Part shown: positions 24,301 to 34,280 of the stretch, piece after piece
Numbering within the stretch: position 1 is the stretch's first letter
Layout of the letters: each line of letters begins with the position of its first letter
Assembly: GCF_021917145.1 (NCBI RefSeq)
Contig: NW_025813938.1
Span: 1,467,301 to 1,531,300, forward strand
DNA length: 64,000 bases
Direction of reading: 5' to 3'
Source: Hypomesus transpacificus
Taxonomy: Eukaryota; Chordata; Actinopteri; Osmeriformes; Osmeridae
Translations under genes and position numbers: made by a program
The notes under the pieces: generated by a model
Databases searched by the model: none
What the model saw: only the letters and a program-made list of their open reading frames with translations
What the model was told of the DNA's origin: nothing

Positions 24301-25648
24301 TGTGTACTACTGCTGCAACGAGACGGTGCACGGCGTGGAGTACAACTTCCTCCCGGACGCCCGCGGCGCCGTGCTGGTCAGCGACATGTCCTCCAACTTC
24401 CTGTCCCGTCCCGTCGACGTGTCCAAGGTCGGTCTCGCAAGCGGCCTGCGCGGCGGGAGATGTTTGTCGATCAGAAGATGTTTGTTTAAACATCTTCTGA
24501 TGTTTAAACAAGTCGTTTTGTTTGTGTTTTCTGGCAGTACGGGATGATCTACGCAGGAGCCCAGAAGAACGTGGGGTGTGCCGGGGTTACTGTGGTGATC
24601 GTGCGAGAGGACCTGTTGGGCCACGCCCTGAATGAGTGTCCCATCATCCTAGACTACAAGGTGCAGGCTGAAAACAACTCTCTCTACAACACCCCCCCCT
24701 GCTTCAGGTACCAACCCCTCACCCTGTGTACTACCCCCACCAAAATGTTTTAAAAAGATTTTCCTGTAGATATTATTGCATTCAATATTAATTTTTGTGT
24801 ATTCTGTCTGCCTGTCTGTCTCTCTTCCTGTCCGCCTGTCTGTCTCTCTTCCTGTCTGTCTCTCTTCCTGTCTGCCTGTCTGTCTCTCTTCCTGTCCACC
24901 TGTCTGTCTCTCTTCCTGTCCGCCTGTCTGTCTCTCTTCCTGTCTGCCTGTCTGTGCTCCAGTATCTACATCATGGGTCTGGTTCTGGAGTGGATCAAGA
25001 ACAACGGGGGCACGGCTGCCATGGAGACGCTGAACAAGCAGAAGTCGTCCCTGATCTATGACATCATCAACTCCTCTGCAGGCTTCTACTCGTGAGTGTC
25101 CTCCTCCCGCGACACACCTGCTGCTGTCCTGGCGTCAGTTGGTCTGCTGTTCCCACGGTAACCCGTCCCCCCCCCCTGTCCAGGTGTCCTGTCGACGTCG
25201 CCTGCAGGAGCCGTATGAACGTGCCGTTCCGCGTGGGCGGACCGGACGGCAATGAAACCCTGGAGGCCGAGTTTTTGAACGGCGCGTCTAAACGAGGGAT
25301 GATCTCCCTGAAAGGACACAGGTGCGAGTTGTCGCACCTTTTTAAAGAAGAACCCCATTGTCTCCCAGTTTTAATCATAACCTTGGTGCTGTGGTCCTAC
25401 TTCACCTCAAAAGGAGGTGGCTGTTCCATGAAGCCAGTTTCCATGACATAAGCCCGGTTTATTCAGTAAATTCGCTGTATGGAACAGATATCTGTTGTTG
25501 GCTGACACAGGGTTCTTTACAGAAGCTGTCTGTCGCCCTCTACAGGTCAGTTGGGGGGATGCGTGCGTCTCTCTACAATGCCGTAACTGTCGAGGACACG
25601 CATGCTCTGGCGAATTACATGAAGGAATTCCTCAAGGACCATCAATAA
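21305..25648 (+). CDS. psat1: Phosphoserine aminotransferase 1
   Basis: PLP enzyme of the phosphorylated serine pathway: 3-phosphohydroxypyruvate plus glutamate to phosphoserine. Exons 21305-21361, 21891-21951, 22194-22263, 23189-23394, 24255-24427, 24538-24707, 24963-25091, 25184-25321 and 25546-25648 give 368 residues (human 370). Landmarks: [10 protein letters not shown] at the N-terminus, [31 protein letters not shown], the PLP lysine in [11 protein letters not shown], and C-terminal [17 protein letters not shown]. Cytosolic; no targeting signal. It shares human 9q21 origin with tut7 and isca1. The stop codon TAA overlaps an AATAAA hexamer. Confidence 0.97.
22486..22652 (-). repeat. tRNA-derived SINE, family A, in psat1 intron 3
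   Basis: Tail TTTAGTCATTTAGCAGACGC at the left and reversed B and A boxes (GGAATCGAACC; GAACCGCTCAGCCA) at the right. The middle is shortened by about 25 bp relative to other copies. Confidence 0.85.
22910..23000. repeat. 31-bp unit repeated three times
   Basis: TCAGACGTGATGATTGGACA plus GCCTAGTTCTG, three almost identical tandem copies in psat1 intron 3. The last copy is altered at its end. Confidence 0.9.
23399..23474. repeat. (GT)n microsatellite just after a psat1 donor
   Basis: Imperfect GT/GTCT tract beginning within four bases of the donor of exon 23189-23394. Confidence 0.85.
24207..24243 (+). repeat. SINE family A tail fragment beside psat1 exon 5
   Basis: Contains GGCTCTGGATAAGAGCGTCT and GCTAAGTGACTGAATG, the family A tail in plus orientation. 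It ends about ten bases before the AG at 24253-24254 that opens exon 5. Confidence 0.7.
24472..24499. other. Perfect 12-bp inverted repeat in a 110-nt psat1 intron
   Basis: CAGAAGATGTTT at 24472-24483 and its exact complement at 24488-24499, with a four-base loop. It occupies the middle of the short intron 24428-24537 and could hold the pre-mRNA in a hairpin. Confidence 0.7.
24803..24958. repeat. (CTGTCTGCCTGTCTGTCTCT)-type array at a psat1 acceptor
   Basis: Variable units of CTGTC, CGCC/TGCC and TCTCTCTTCC. The array runs to within a few bases of the acceptor CTGTGCTCCAG before exon 24963, so it forms that exon's pyrimidine tract. Confidence 0.9.
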
Positions 25649-26558
25649 AACAAGAATCTAGAGAAACCACTTAAGCATTATGTGTCAGTAGTTTGAGATC
25701 CATGATATGGATTTAAAGGCTGCAAAGCGCACATTTTAGAAGGTTCTAGACAATTATAGTCTTGACTGTAATGCCTTAACTACTTTTATATGTTGTCATT
25801 GTTAACTCCAGGTTTAAACAAGTAGGTGGTCAAATTCAATGATGTGATATTTGTTGAGGATAACAATTTTTTTATCTGTCTGAAGTTTAATACACTACAT
25901 TAAACCCACTCGACTGTGCTTTGTATTAAGAGTTGTATTTGTGGCCACCAAGAAAAAAGAAAACCTGCTATGGCAAAACATTTAATTGGTTGTCTACTTT
26001 AATGCATCTTTTCTGTACAGTGCTTGACTGACAATTATGAGAACTTACTTAACAAATCCCTGAAGTAGCAAAAAAAAAATCTAATACTAATAGCTCTTCC
26101 GGTATCAGTCAGGACCATGAAACCAGAGCCTGTTTAGGACTCTTTATTAGACATTCTCTGATGAAACTGTCTTCAGTAAGATTTCCGTTTTTCCGAATTC
26201 GAGTTCGAAATAAGAGCATGGCCCAAGATGTCCCACAAGGTGTGATTCTACTGACTTGTACTGTCATTACTTTAGTAAAACGCCTCCCATACTTATAACG
26301 ACGATAAAATTACCTATGTTATTCCCTTTTTCTTTCCTATGAATTTACTTTTCATGTTCAAATAATGGAAAAATACTTTGTGTCCTAACCTTTTATTTTG
26401 AAATGTTTGAATAAATCAACCGGAAATGAGCTTGTCCGTTTAGGCTGACTTCACCCCGCTCTTCCAGTCAGCTGTCATCCTTGTTTGCAAACAAAGCTAC
26501 TGTGCCCGCATGTTTTCACTGTTGTCTGGGTTGTCTGTTACATGAGTCCTTTGTCGAT
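25649..26558. other. psat1-tmem175 interval
   Basis: 900 bp, mostly AT-rich. Apart from the AATAAA that overlaps the psat1 stop and the presumed tmem175 5' UTR near 26430-26558, I see nothing to annotate. Confidence 0.4.
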
Positions 26559-27601
26559 ATGGGGGAAAACGTCGACAATGAGATCATCGAACATCACGTT
26601 GATGAAGAGATGGAGAAGAGAAGGACGACAAGTCATGCCTCTTCGTTTATCGAGAGTCTTACTCCGTTTGAACGGGAGGGACACTCCAGCACGCAGTCTT
26701 CGCACCGACTACTTGCTTATAGCGACGCGCTTATTTCGATCATAGCCACTGTAATGGTAAATAATACACGTTTATTTCACATTATTTCACCTAACCATAA
26801 CTAGAAAGGCACCCTTAAAAGGAATGGATGATACAAGGTATAGATGAGAGGTAGAGCAACCGATACTACAGCAGTTTTTCTGTGCACTAACAGTATGCTT
26901 TTATAGGTGAGCCCCATGCAGATAAAGGCTACTAGTAGCCTACAACAAATCGGATTTACGTCAACCAAAAAAGTCACAAACAAATGTATCTAATCTAAAA
27001 ATCAATGTATTTTCAGATATTACCTGTTGCTCATACAAAAGTGGAAGATAATGAGGTAACGGTTGTAGAACTGAATAAATCACATTGCATTAACATGTAT
27101 ACTGTTTTACTGAGGTCTTTTTCCTTTATGATCTGTTAGGAACTAAAGGAAAGTTTACAAGCTCTTCTCTCAACCAAAATCGCTGTCTATCTGATGACGT
27201 TCTTGATAGTTAGTGTGGCGTGGGCCGCACATATCAGGTGAGAACCATTCAGACCATAGACTCTTTATTATGTCTATGATTCAGACAAGCTCTCCTGGGT
27301 CACGATCTGATTGGCTCATTTTTTATTGATCAGTTATGTCTTTACTGTTGTCACAGGTTGTTTCAAGTGATCGAGCGTATTGACGATTGCCTTGCACTTC
27401 TAAATCTGGTAACATCGAAACAATGGCTTTTTATTAACATATAGCCTACAAATAAATTCAGATTTTATAGGTTTGTGGTTTTATGTTTGAATTTTGCTTA
27501 TTTCAGGCCTGCATGATGTTGATAACATTTCTTCCATACACAGTAAGTCAGACGACCTATAGTAGAAAACGTGTAACGTATACTTCCAACCATAAGAAAT
27601 A

Positions 27602-27688
<87 letters not shown>

Positions 27689-30638
27689 CCTATTTATTAA
27701 TTAAAGTGTTGATGTAAATACCACAATACACATGCCAACCATTCTGTCAGTGTCTCCAGTTTGACTCATTTTGTATTGTATTGTTTTAGTTTCAAAGTTA
27801 TTTGTGAATGTGAATACAACCAAATTAGATGCACAGTTGAGCATCAAGGGTTTAATGATACTTTTGTCACCACAGTTTTCTCTCATGGCAACCTTTCCTG
27901 AGTACATCCTAGGAATCCTCCTGTTCTGTGCGTGTGTCATTGTGATTGGACTAATTCAGGTGAGAGTCTTTCTAACAAGTGAGGCTGAACTCTCATATAA
28001 AGCAGTACTGTATGTGCACTGTTGTTACGACACATACATACATTGTCATGTCAGTACTTCTTTTGAATGATTAACTTATGATTAGACATAAATCCCAGAT
28101 GAAAAAACCCCCACCTATCCTCCATCTCTCCTCCATCCCTCCTCCATCTCTCCTCCATCTCTCCTCCATCTCTCCTCCATCCCTCCTCCATCCCTCCTCC
28201 ATCCCTCCTCCACCTCTCTCCTCCATCCCTCCTCCATCTCTCCTCCATCCCTCCTCCATCCCTCCTCCACCTCTCTCCTCCATCCCTCCTCCATCCCTCC
28301 TCCACCTCTCTCCTCCATCCCTCCTCCATCCCTCCTCCATCCCTCCTCCACCTCTCTCCTCCATCTCTCCTCCATCCCTCCTCCATCTCTCCTCCATCCC
28401 TCCTCCATCTCTCCTCCATCCCTTTTCCACCTCTCTCCTCCCAGTCAGTCATAGTGGTGTACGGCTTCAGCCGTCCGTTCCTCCTGAACGACCAGATCCA
28501 GATCTCGGAGAACCAGGTGTTCTACAAGCACCACATCCTCAAGGTGATCATGAGGGTGCCCATCATGTGCTTCTTCGCCAGCATCTTCTCCTTCATCTTC
28601 TTCCAGCTGGTAGGTAGAAGTTATCGCTAGTTCTCCATGCAGGGTTTACAAAGCTCTCTCTGAAACCATGATGGACTACAGTGTTTGAAACGGCTGCGTT
28701 GAGATCGGTAGTTATCTGCATGTGTACCCACATGTGTGGTAAATGCTGTACCGTAATTTTTATTTATTTGTGAAGCCCTTTTTACAATCGATTTCACAGA
28801 GGGCTTCACATATACCCATAGAACAGGCCACCAAACCACCTTTCACTGTGTGTGTACAAAAATATTATTGTAAAAAAGTACAAAAATTAACCCATAAATT
28901 TGTGTTGTGTGTATGAAAAAACAGTTCTGAATACAAGTTTTGAAAGGTTAACTAAATATTTTGGGGGAAAAAAAGTCACAGAGAGTTCAGAAGGGTAATC
29001 TTCCACCAGATCATGGTTGAAGACCTCATGTAACGGTAAATGTTTTTCTTTGTGTTTCAGTCCTACGTGATACTAGCTGTAGTCATCTTCCTGCCCTACA
29101 TCACGGAGTCTTTGAAATGGTGTCGTAGCAAGGCTATAGGTACGTGTCTCCATACTGCTGAATGAAAGTGAACAGAACATTTGGGGCATAGGTACAACTC
29201 AGTGGTATAGCATCTGACTGCAGATCAAGAGATGGTATCCCCAAAAAATCAAGAAAAAACAAACCCATACATGGTTTTGGAATCATCTGCTAAATGAACA
29301 CATTCCATTTGTACGGCAGATATATATTTTTTTGTACATTTGAGTTATTTAGCAGACACTCTTATCCAGAGCGACTTACAGTAAGTACAGGGACATTCCC
29401 CCCAAGGCAAGTAGGGTGAAGTGCCTTGCCCAAAGAGAAAACGTAATTTGGCACAGCCAGGAACCTTATGATTAGCCCGATTCCCTAACCGCTCAGCCAT
29501 CTGCCCCCCTTTTAGAAAGTCTGTTTTAGTTTTTCGTTGTTTACCTCAGGCCAAGTGGAAGAGACTCCAGACTCAGTGTTGTTCTACTCCTACCGCCCCA
29601 ACGAGCCGCTGACCAAGGAGCGTGTGGAAGCCTTCAGCGACGGCGTCTACGCCATCGTCGCCACACTCCTCATTCTGGATATATGGTGCGTGACCTGGTA
29701 TTATGTGTGCGGCTGGATGTGTTGAGGGGAGGGGTGGGGTGGATGAATTCATGTTCGGTCCAGTCAAGAGACTCGGGTAGTATTTAGCACGATTTTATCT
29801 TGTGCAACTTGAGAGAAACTTTTCATAGAATGCGACTTTGTTCGTTTTCATCAATGTTGGTTGGTATGGTATGTAATATACAGTATCATCTATGCACACT
29901 GAACAGCAATGACGCTCTTTCTTGTTTAGTTTTTTTAATGATTATCCCTTGTGTGTTTTCCTTAGCGAGGACAACGTCCCCACCCCCAGTGTGGTACAGA
30001 AGAAGTATGGAGGCAGCCTGATAGCTGCCCTGCAGGACTATGGCCCAGAATACCTGGCCTACTTCGGTTCCTTCGCCACCGTCGGCCTCCTGTGGTTCGT
30101 CCACCACTCTCTCTTTCTCCATGTCACCAAGACCACGCGCTTCATGGGCTTGCTAAACACCTTATCACTGGCCTTCGTCGGAGGCCTACCGCTAGCTTAT
30201 ACCCTAACCCATGAGTTCCCCCGCAACTCCCGCAACGAACTGGAAGCTATCCAGATTAGCTGCGTTATCATTTTCTTCGCAGGCGTGTTCCAGCTTGCGA
30301 TTTGGGTCGCGGCTCTGTTTAACGAGCGCGAGACACTGCACCCGTATGTCAGGTATGGAGGTCGAGATCACGCCTTTATGTTCGCCAAGCTGGCGTTGTA
30401 TCCGTGCGTCGCGCTCGGAACGTTTTTTGTGACGTGCGTTTTGAGTCGGTTCAGCGCTTCGATATTTCATTTGATGCAAGTCACGGTGCCTTTTGCTTTC
30501 CTGTTGTTGAGGTTGTTGGTGCGCGGTGGGCTTGCGCTGCTGCGCCTGGTCTTCTGTCCGGACAGGTCAGACCAGAGGAGCACCCTGGAGGACGAAGAGG
30601 AAGAGGCCAGGATGCCGTTTAACGCTCTCGTAACTTAG
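26559..30638 (+). CDS. tmem175: Endosomal/lysosomal cation channel TMEM175
   Basis: Potassium and proton channel of late endosomes and lysosomes. Exons 26559-26756, 27017-27055, 27140-27237, 27357-27408, 27507-27542, 27876-27959, 28445-28609, 29061-29139, 29550-29685 and 29966-30638 give 519 residues (human 504). The two-repeat design is plain: each repeat opens with the family signature, RLLAYSDALISIIATVM (repeat 1) and ERVEAFSDGVYAIVATLL (repeat 2). Other matched blocks are AVYLMTFLIVSVAWAAH, YFGSFATVGLLWFVHHSLFL and GLLNTLSLAFVGGLPLAY. An acidic tail (EDEEEEAR) ends the protein. Human TMEM175 is at 4p16, so its place between the 9q21-like and 12q24-like blocks is notable. Confidence 0.96.
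27607..27687. repeat. (AT)n microsatellite in tmem175 intron 5
   Basis: About 80 bp of nearly pure TA dinucleotide. Confidence 0.97.
28113..28440. repeat. (CTCCATCCCT/CTCCATCTCT)n array at a tmem175 acceptor
   Basis: Pyrimidine-rich array of 9-11 bp units about 325 bp long. It ends directly in CTCCTCCCAG, the acceptor of exon 28445-28609. Confidence 0.93.
28745..28850. repeat. Dispersed repeat fragment (AGAGGGCTTCAC family)
   Basis: TTTTATTTATTTGTGAAGCC ... AGAGGGCTTCACATATACCC, related to 866-960 and 39790-39892. In tmem175 intron 7. Confidence 0.6.
29195..29302 (+). repeat. tRNA-derived SINE, family C
   Basis: Head ACAACTCAGTGGTATAGCAT then CTGACTGCAGATCAAGAGAT, and tail ATCTGCTAAATGAACAC. 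The same head and tail recur at 61393-61500. Confidence 0.65.
29336..29510 (-). repeat. tRNA-derived SINE, family A, in tmem175 intron 8
   Basis: Tail (GCAGACACTCTTATCCAGAG) left, reversed head (CCCTAACCGCTCAGCCATCT) right. Part of the B-box region is deleted. Confidence 0.85.
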
Positions 30639-32760
30639 CCTTCGATGCACCGATAGCAAAGCCGTAAATGGGCCTGATGCAACTTTGTGTCAGTCAAGTG
30701 TCGTTTCTAAACAAGTGTGAAGAAACCCGCCAGTTTCAGCCTTGTTCCGCCCCTTTCAAAAGATGCTTTCTGGTGAAAAGTTGCAAGCGGAGGATTTTTT
30801 CAATCATTCATATTCTTTTACAGGGTAGGTTACATGCTCTAAATCACACTTTGACACATCCAATAATGTTAATAATGCCTGCTAAAAGATAGAAACGAAG
30901 ATGGTGGGGAGGATGGGGGGGGGATGCAAGCGATGTGTCTGATTGGCTGGTAGGTGGCATTTAACGCTATATAAGTCGAGACAGCTTTCAGCTCGGCAGA
31001 AAGTTCACGGCGAATGCGTGAGACTTAAGAGCCCGCTTTGTTAAAAGGTTTTAGTGTCTGATTGCACTGGAATTCATTTCAGGGCAGGTTCCACTTTCGG
31101 TTTCAATTTCAAGCATTGATGTGAAGAATGTGACATGAAACTTATGCTATTCTCATCAAACCGCAAGTGGTCGTAGTGTCCTCAACTGAAATTTAGTTAG
31201 TTTTGAATGTTGAATTTCAAAAGGTAGCAATGATACAAAACACAACCAAAGGCTCTGCTATTTATTATTTAAAATGTCTTGCATTTAAAGAATTGACAAT
31301 GCCTGGTTTATTGTTCAATAGCGAACAGTCAGTTATGTTTGAAATAATCCTTTTTAACGCAGTGCTGAGTAAAAAATATTCAGTCACTCAAATGAAAGCC
31401 ATTCTGTACTGTAGCCTATACAGGACAGCTAGGAAAAAGTGTAGGATACTGAACGTCATGTTGAAATGTTAATCTGTTAAAAAGCAAAAGAAGTGTATGC
31501 ACTCCACCAGATACTTTAATTGCACATATCCTCTTTTATTGTACCCGTACTGTATATTATGTTTTATTTTTTGGTCAAGATATTGTTTTGAAGTTTAAGG
31601 AAAATAATCTGTTGTGAAAGTGTATAGTGTAGCAGTTATCAGGACCTGAATATACAGGTGCATGGGCATTCCAACAACAGTGACCTCTAGGTAGTGACTC
31701 TAGCATACCCGATCTACTTCTGGGAAATCCCAAGACACGCCCTGTGACGTACAGTAGGAGAAGACACGCCCTGTGATGTACGGTAGGAGTAGTACAACAG
31801 ACAATTCTCCTTTCTGTTTTGGTAGAAGGTGAAATATTTGTGTGCAATATAGTCGTTACTAAAAATGTTTGTTGTTTAACATTTAAATCGCAATGGCCTC
31901 ATATGTTTTGCGCTAATTTGTGGAAAATATTGACTCATTCAGTCAATGGTACCTGTCGCAACAGGTACTAAATGCAATGTTGTAGGCCCTATTGGATGTC
32001 ATGTAAAATATTGAATGCTAATTTTTGCCTGGTGTTTTCCACAAGAGGTCACTGTTTAATTTATTTTGCCATGAAACTGAGGGGTAATGTTTTGCTGCTT
32101 TTGTGCTTGATGTGCGTGTTTTATTAAGATTACATGGATAATCAAATCCACAAAGCACTTTAACCTGAATGCGTAGGCCTACTTGTTCGCCTGCGATAGC
32201 CTACTTTAATGTCTAAATATCCTGTAACAAATTAAACGTGAAGAAGATTTGTAACATTGTCAATAAAATATATTGTTACGTATTTCATGGACTTCTGGAT
32301 TGTGTTTTGTTGATGCATGTCGACACAAATTGCATCCAACAGTGTCAGCTGTCATGATTTAGCCTATAGTCACGAAAAATCTTCCTCAAAATAGGATTCG
32401 CCTCCCCCCAACCCACACGCACACAAATCATAATATTATGATCATGTGTTAATTGAGCTGCTGCGTTTCCATCAGAATCCAATCTTGTGAAGTGAAACTT
32501 AATGAGTCATGTCATCCAGACAAAACCTTTTCTTGAGATGAGGCAGGGTCATCCACGTACCTGGGATGCTTTCATGAGTCATTCTAGAAATGTTATAAGA
32601 TTGTCACGTTGTCACCAATTAAATGTAATGAGGCATTGAAAATTAATAAAAAATATTGCCTTGTGTGATAGGCTAAATTATACAGGTAACATTGTAAACA
32701 AGCCCTACTACTCTGCCTATGAATTTCGGAAATCCCCTCAGACGTGACAAGCCAGCTTTG
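30639..32760. other. tmem175-isg15 interval
   Basis: 2.1 kb with no convincing coding exon. It holds a promoter-like CCAAT/TATA arrangement near 30940-30975, a duplicated 28-bp unit at 31731-31790 (GACACGCCCTGTGA...), and AT-rich DNA. Confidence 0.4.
30938..30976 (+). promoter_or_regulatory. Orphan promoter-like CCAAT and TATA boxes
   Basis: GATTGGCTGG (reverse CCAAT) is followed about 25 bp later by GCTATATAAG. The 50 bp after it would be a typical start-site region. No open frame follows, so either a non-coding transcript or a chance match in the tmem175 3' region. Confidence 0.3.
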
Positions 32761-32761
32761 G

Positions 32762-32856
32762 AGAAAGAAAAACGAAACTCGGACAGCCTCAGCGATTGAA
32801 CTCGGGGAAAACGAATCTCAATGATGGGCGTGACGCAGTGTCATTTGGTTTATATG
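32762..32856 (+). promoter_or_regulatory. isg15: Interferon-responsive promoter of isg15
   Basis: Two ISRE-like elements: AAAGAAAAACGAAACTC at 32764-32780 and GAAAACGAATCT at 32807-32818, each close to GAAANNGAAACT. TTTATATG follows near 32849-32856. A likely start site lies near 32880, and a non-coding first exon ends at 32952 (CTAAG|GTAAAA), spliced to a site just before 33103. This is the classical layout of interferon-stimulated ISG15 genes. Confidence 0.8.
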
Positions 32857-33102
32857 CAGCTTCTGTCAGCTGTGGACCGGCAGAGACCTCAAGTCAACGG
32901 TGTCATCCGCTGTTCAGCATAACAATCCTCAGAACTCGTCCGAACAACTAAGGTAAAAAAAAGTCTAAATTTTCATGTCTTGTACATTTATAGGCTAAAC
33001 TAGTAATGTGTATATAACTATTCACAAGTAAGGTGTTAAGTAGCATTTAATAAAATCTGGTTTATAATCTTTTTTTTATTTTTTGGGTTTCAAGTTCTCA
33101 CT

Positions 33103-33576
33103 ATGGATCTCATAGTCACATTGTTGGGTGGAGAAACGCGTCCCTTGAGAGTGGAGCAGCACGCAACCGTTAGGGATCTTAAGAAACGCATCTCCGAAGT
33201 CTTTAACCTGTCTGTGGACAGGATCAAACTAACCTGCGATAACGGTCAAAAGATCCAGCTCAGCGATGACTCCAAAGTTTTAAGCTTTTACGGCTTGCAT
33301 TCTGGATCTAAAGTGTGGCTGCTGGTGACTCCCGAACCCGCGCCATTCCAGGTGTTCCTGAAGAATGAAAAAGGTCAGACAAGCGTCTACGACGTCTCGC
33401 CTGGGGAGACCGTTACCAGGTTCAAAGCCAAGGTCTACAACAAGGAGGGGGTTCCCGTCGATCAACAGAGGCTGATCCACAACGGCAAGCAATTCGATGA
33501 CGGAAGGACTCTGGCAGATTATGACGTCGCAGTTAATAGTACAATTTACCTGACGCTCCGTTTAAGGGGAGGCTGA
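33103..33576 (+). CDS. isg15: Interferon-stimulated ubiquitin-like modifier ISG15
   Basis: Ubiquitin-like protein conjugated to targets in antiviral responses, also secreted. One coding exon of 157 residues with two ubiquitin-like folds: about 1-77 ([15 protein letters not shown]...) and 80-157 ([17 protein letters not shown]...). The hinge region is LLVTPEPAP. It ends in LRLRGG directly before the stop, so the conjugating glycine is already C-terminal. The intron in the 5' UTR and the coding exon without introns match ISG15 genes. Tail to tail with pxmp2. Very secure. Confidence 0.96.
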   Translation: MDLIVTLLGGETRPLRVEQHATVRDLKKRISEVFNLSVDRIKLTCDNGQKIQLSDDSKVLSFYGLHSGSKVWLLVTPEPAPFQVFLKNEKGQTSVYDVSPGETVTRFKAKVYNKEGVPVDQQRLIHNGKQFDDGRTLADYDVAVNSTIYLTLRLRGG

Positions 33577-34280
33577 ATATTTCCCAATCTTTTACATTAC
33601 ATTTTAAATTATATTACCTTTTACTCTGGAAGTAATTAGTCGAAGAGATGTTTTAAAAAATGTATTTAACTTCTTGTAACAGGCAGGAAATCATTAATAA
33701 CGTTATTCATGTCAAATGTTTATCCACATTAACCAATCCCTGTAATACGTTAGTAAGAAATGTAACAATTAAAAATGGATAATGATCAGCATGTGTACTC
33801 TTCATGGTCAGCCAAATGACATGGTCTTGACATACTGCTTGAGATGGCATGGCACAAGGTAACGTGATGGAAGTCTGGGTTAGAAACTGTTCAATGGTAG
33901 TTCAGTGTAACTTTGACCTAAAACAGACCCGCATTAAGGCAGCCTGTAGTAAGTAACAACACTGCCACAGCACCACTGATACTTCAGACAGGATGGGAGA
34001 AAACATGCATCTTATTCTGCAGAAAATACTTCTGAGCTGAAATATGCCTCCTGAGCTGAAATTTGCACAGAGTTTGTTCTCTGTGACTCATTACGTTTCC
34101 TTTACAAAAGTACTCAACCAAAAATGTGTCACAGACCTATCTAATACCACATCAACAAACAATGGTTCTGATGGTATGTAGATTATTAAGATGAGTTAAA
34201 CTCATTGCATGTTTTATAGTTATGTTGCGTTGTGTAAAACCAGGACCTCCCCAGCCTGCACAGATCAGTCCTGGACGACT

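Noticed and set aside
28051-28617. Frames of Trp-Arg-Arg-Asp-Gly and Ser-Ser-Ile-Pro repeats
   Set aside because: The tmem175 intron 6 array; only 28445-28609 is a real exon.
31203-31472. 89-residue frame between tmem175 and isg15
   Set aside because: AT-rich, no splice context, no resemblance to any family; length expected by chance.
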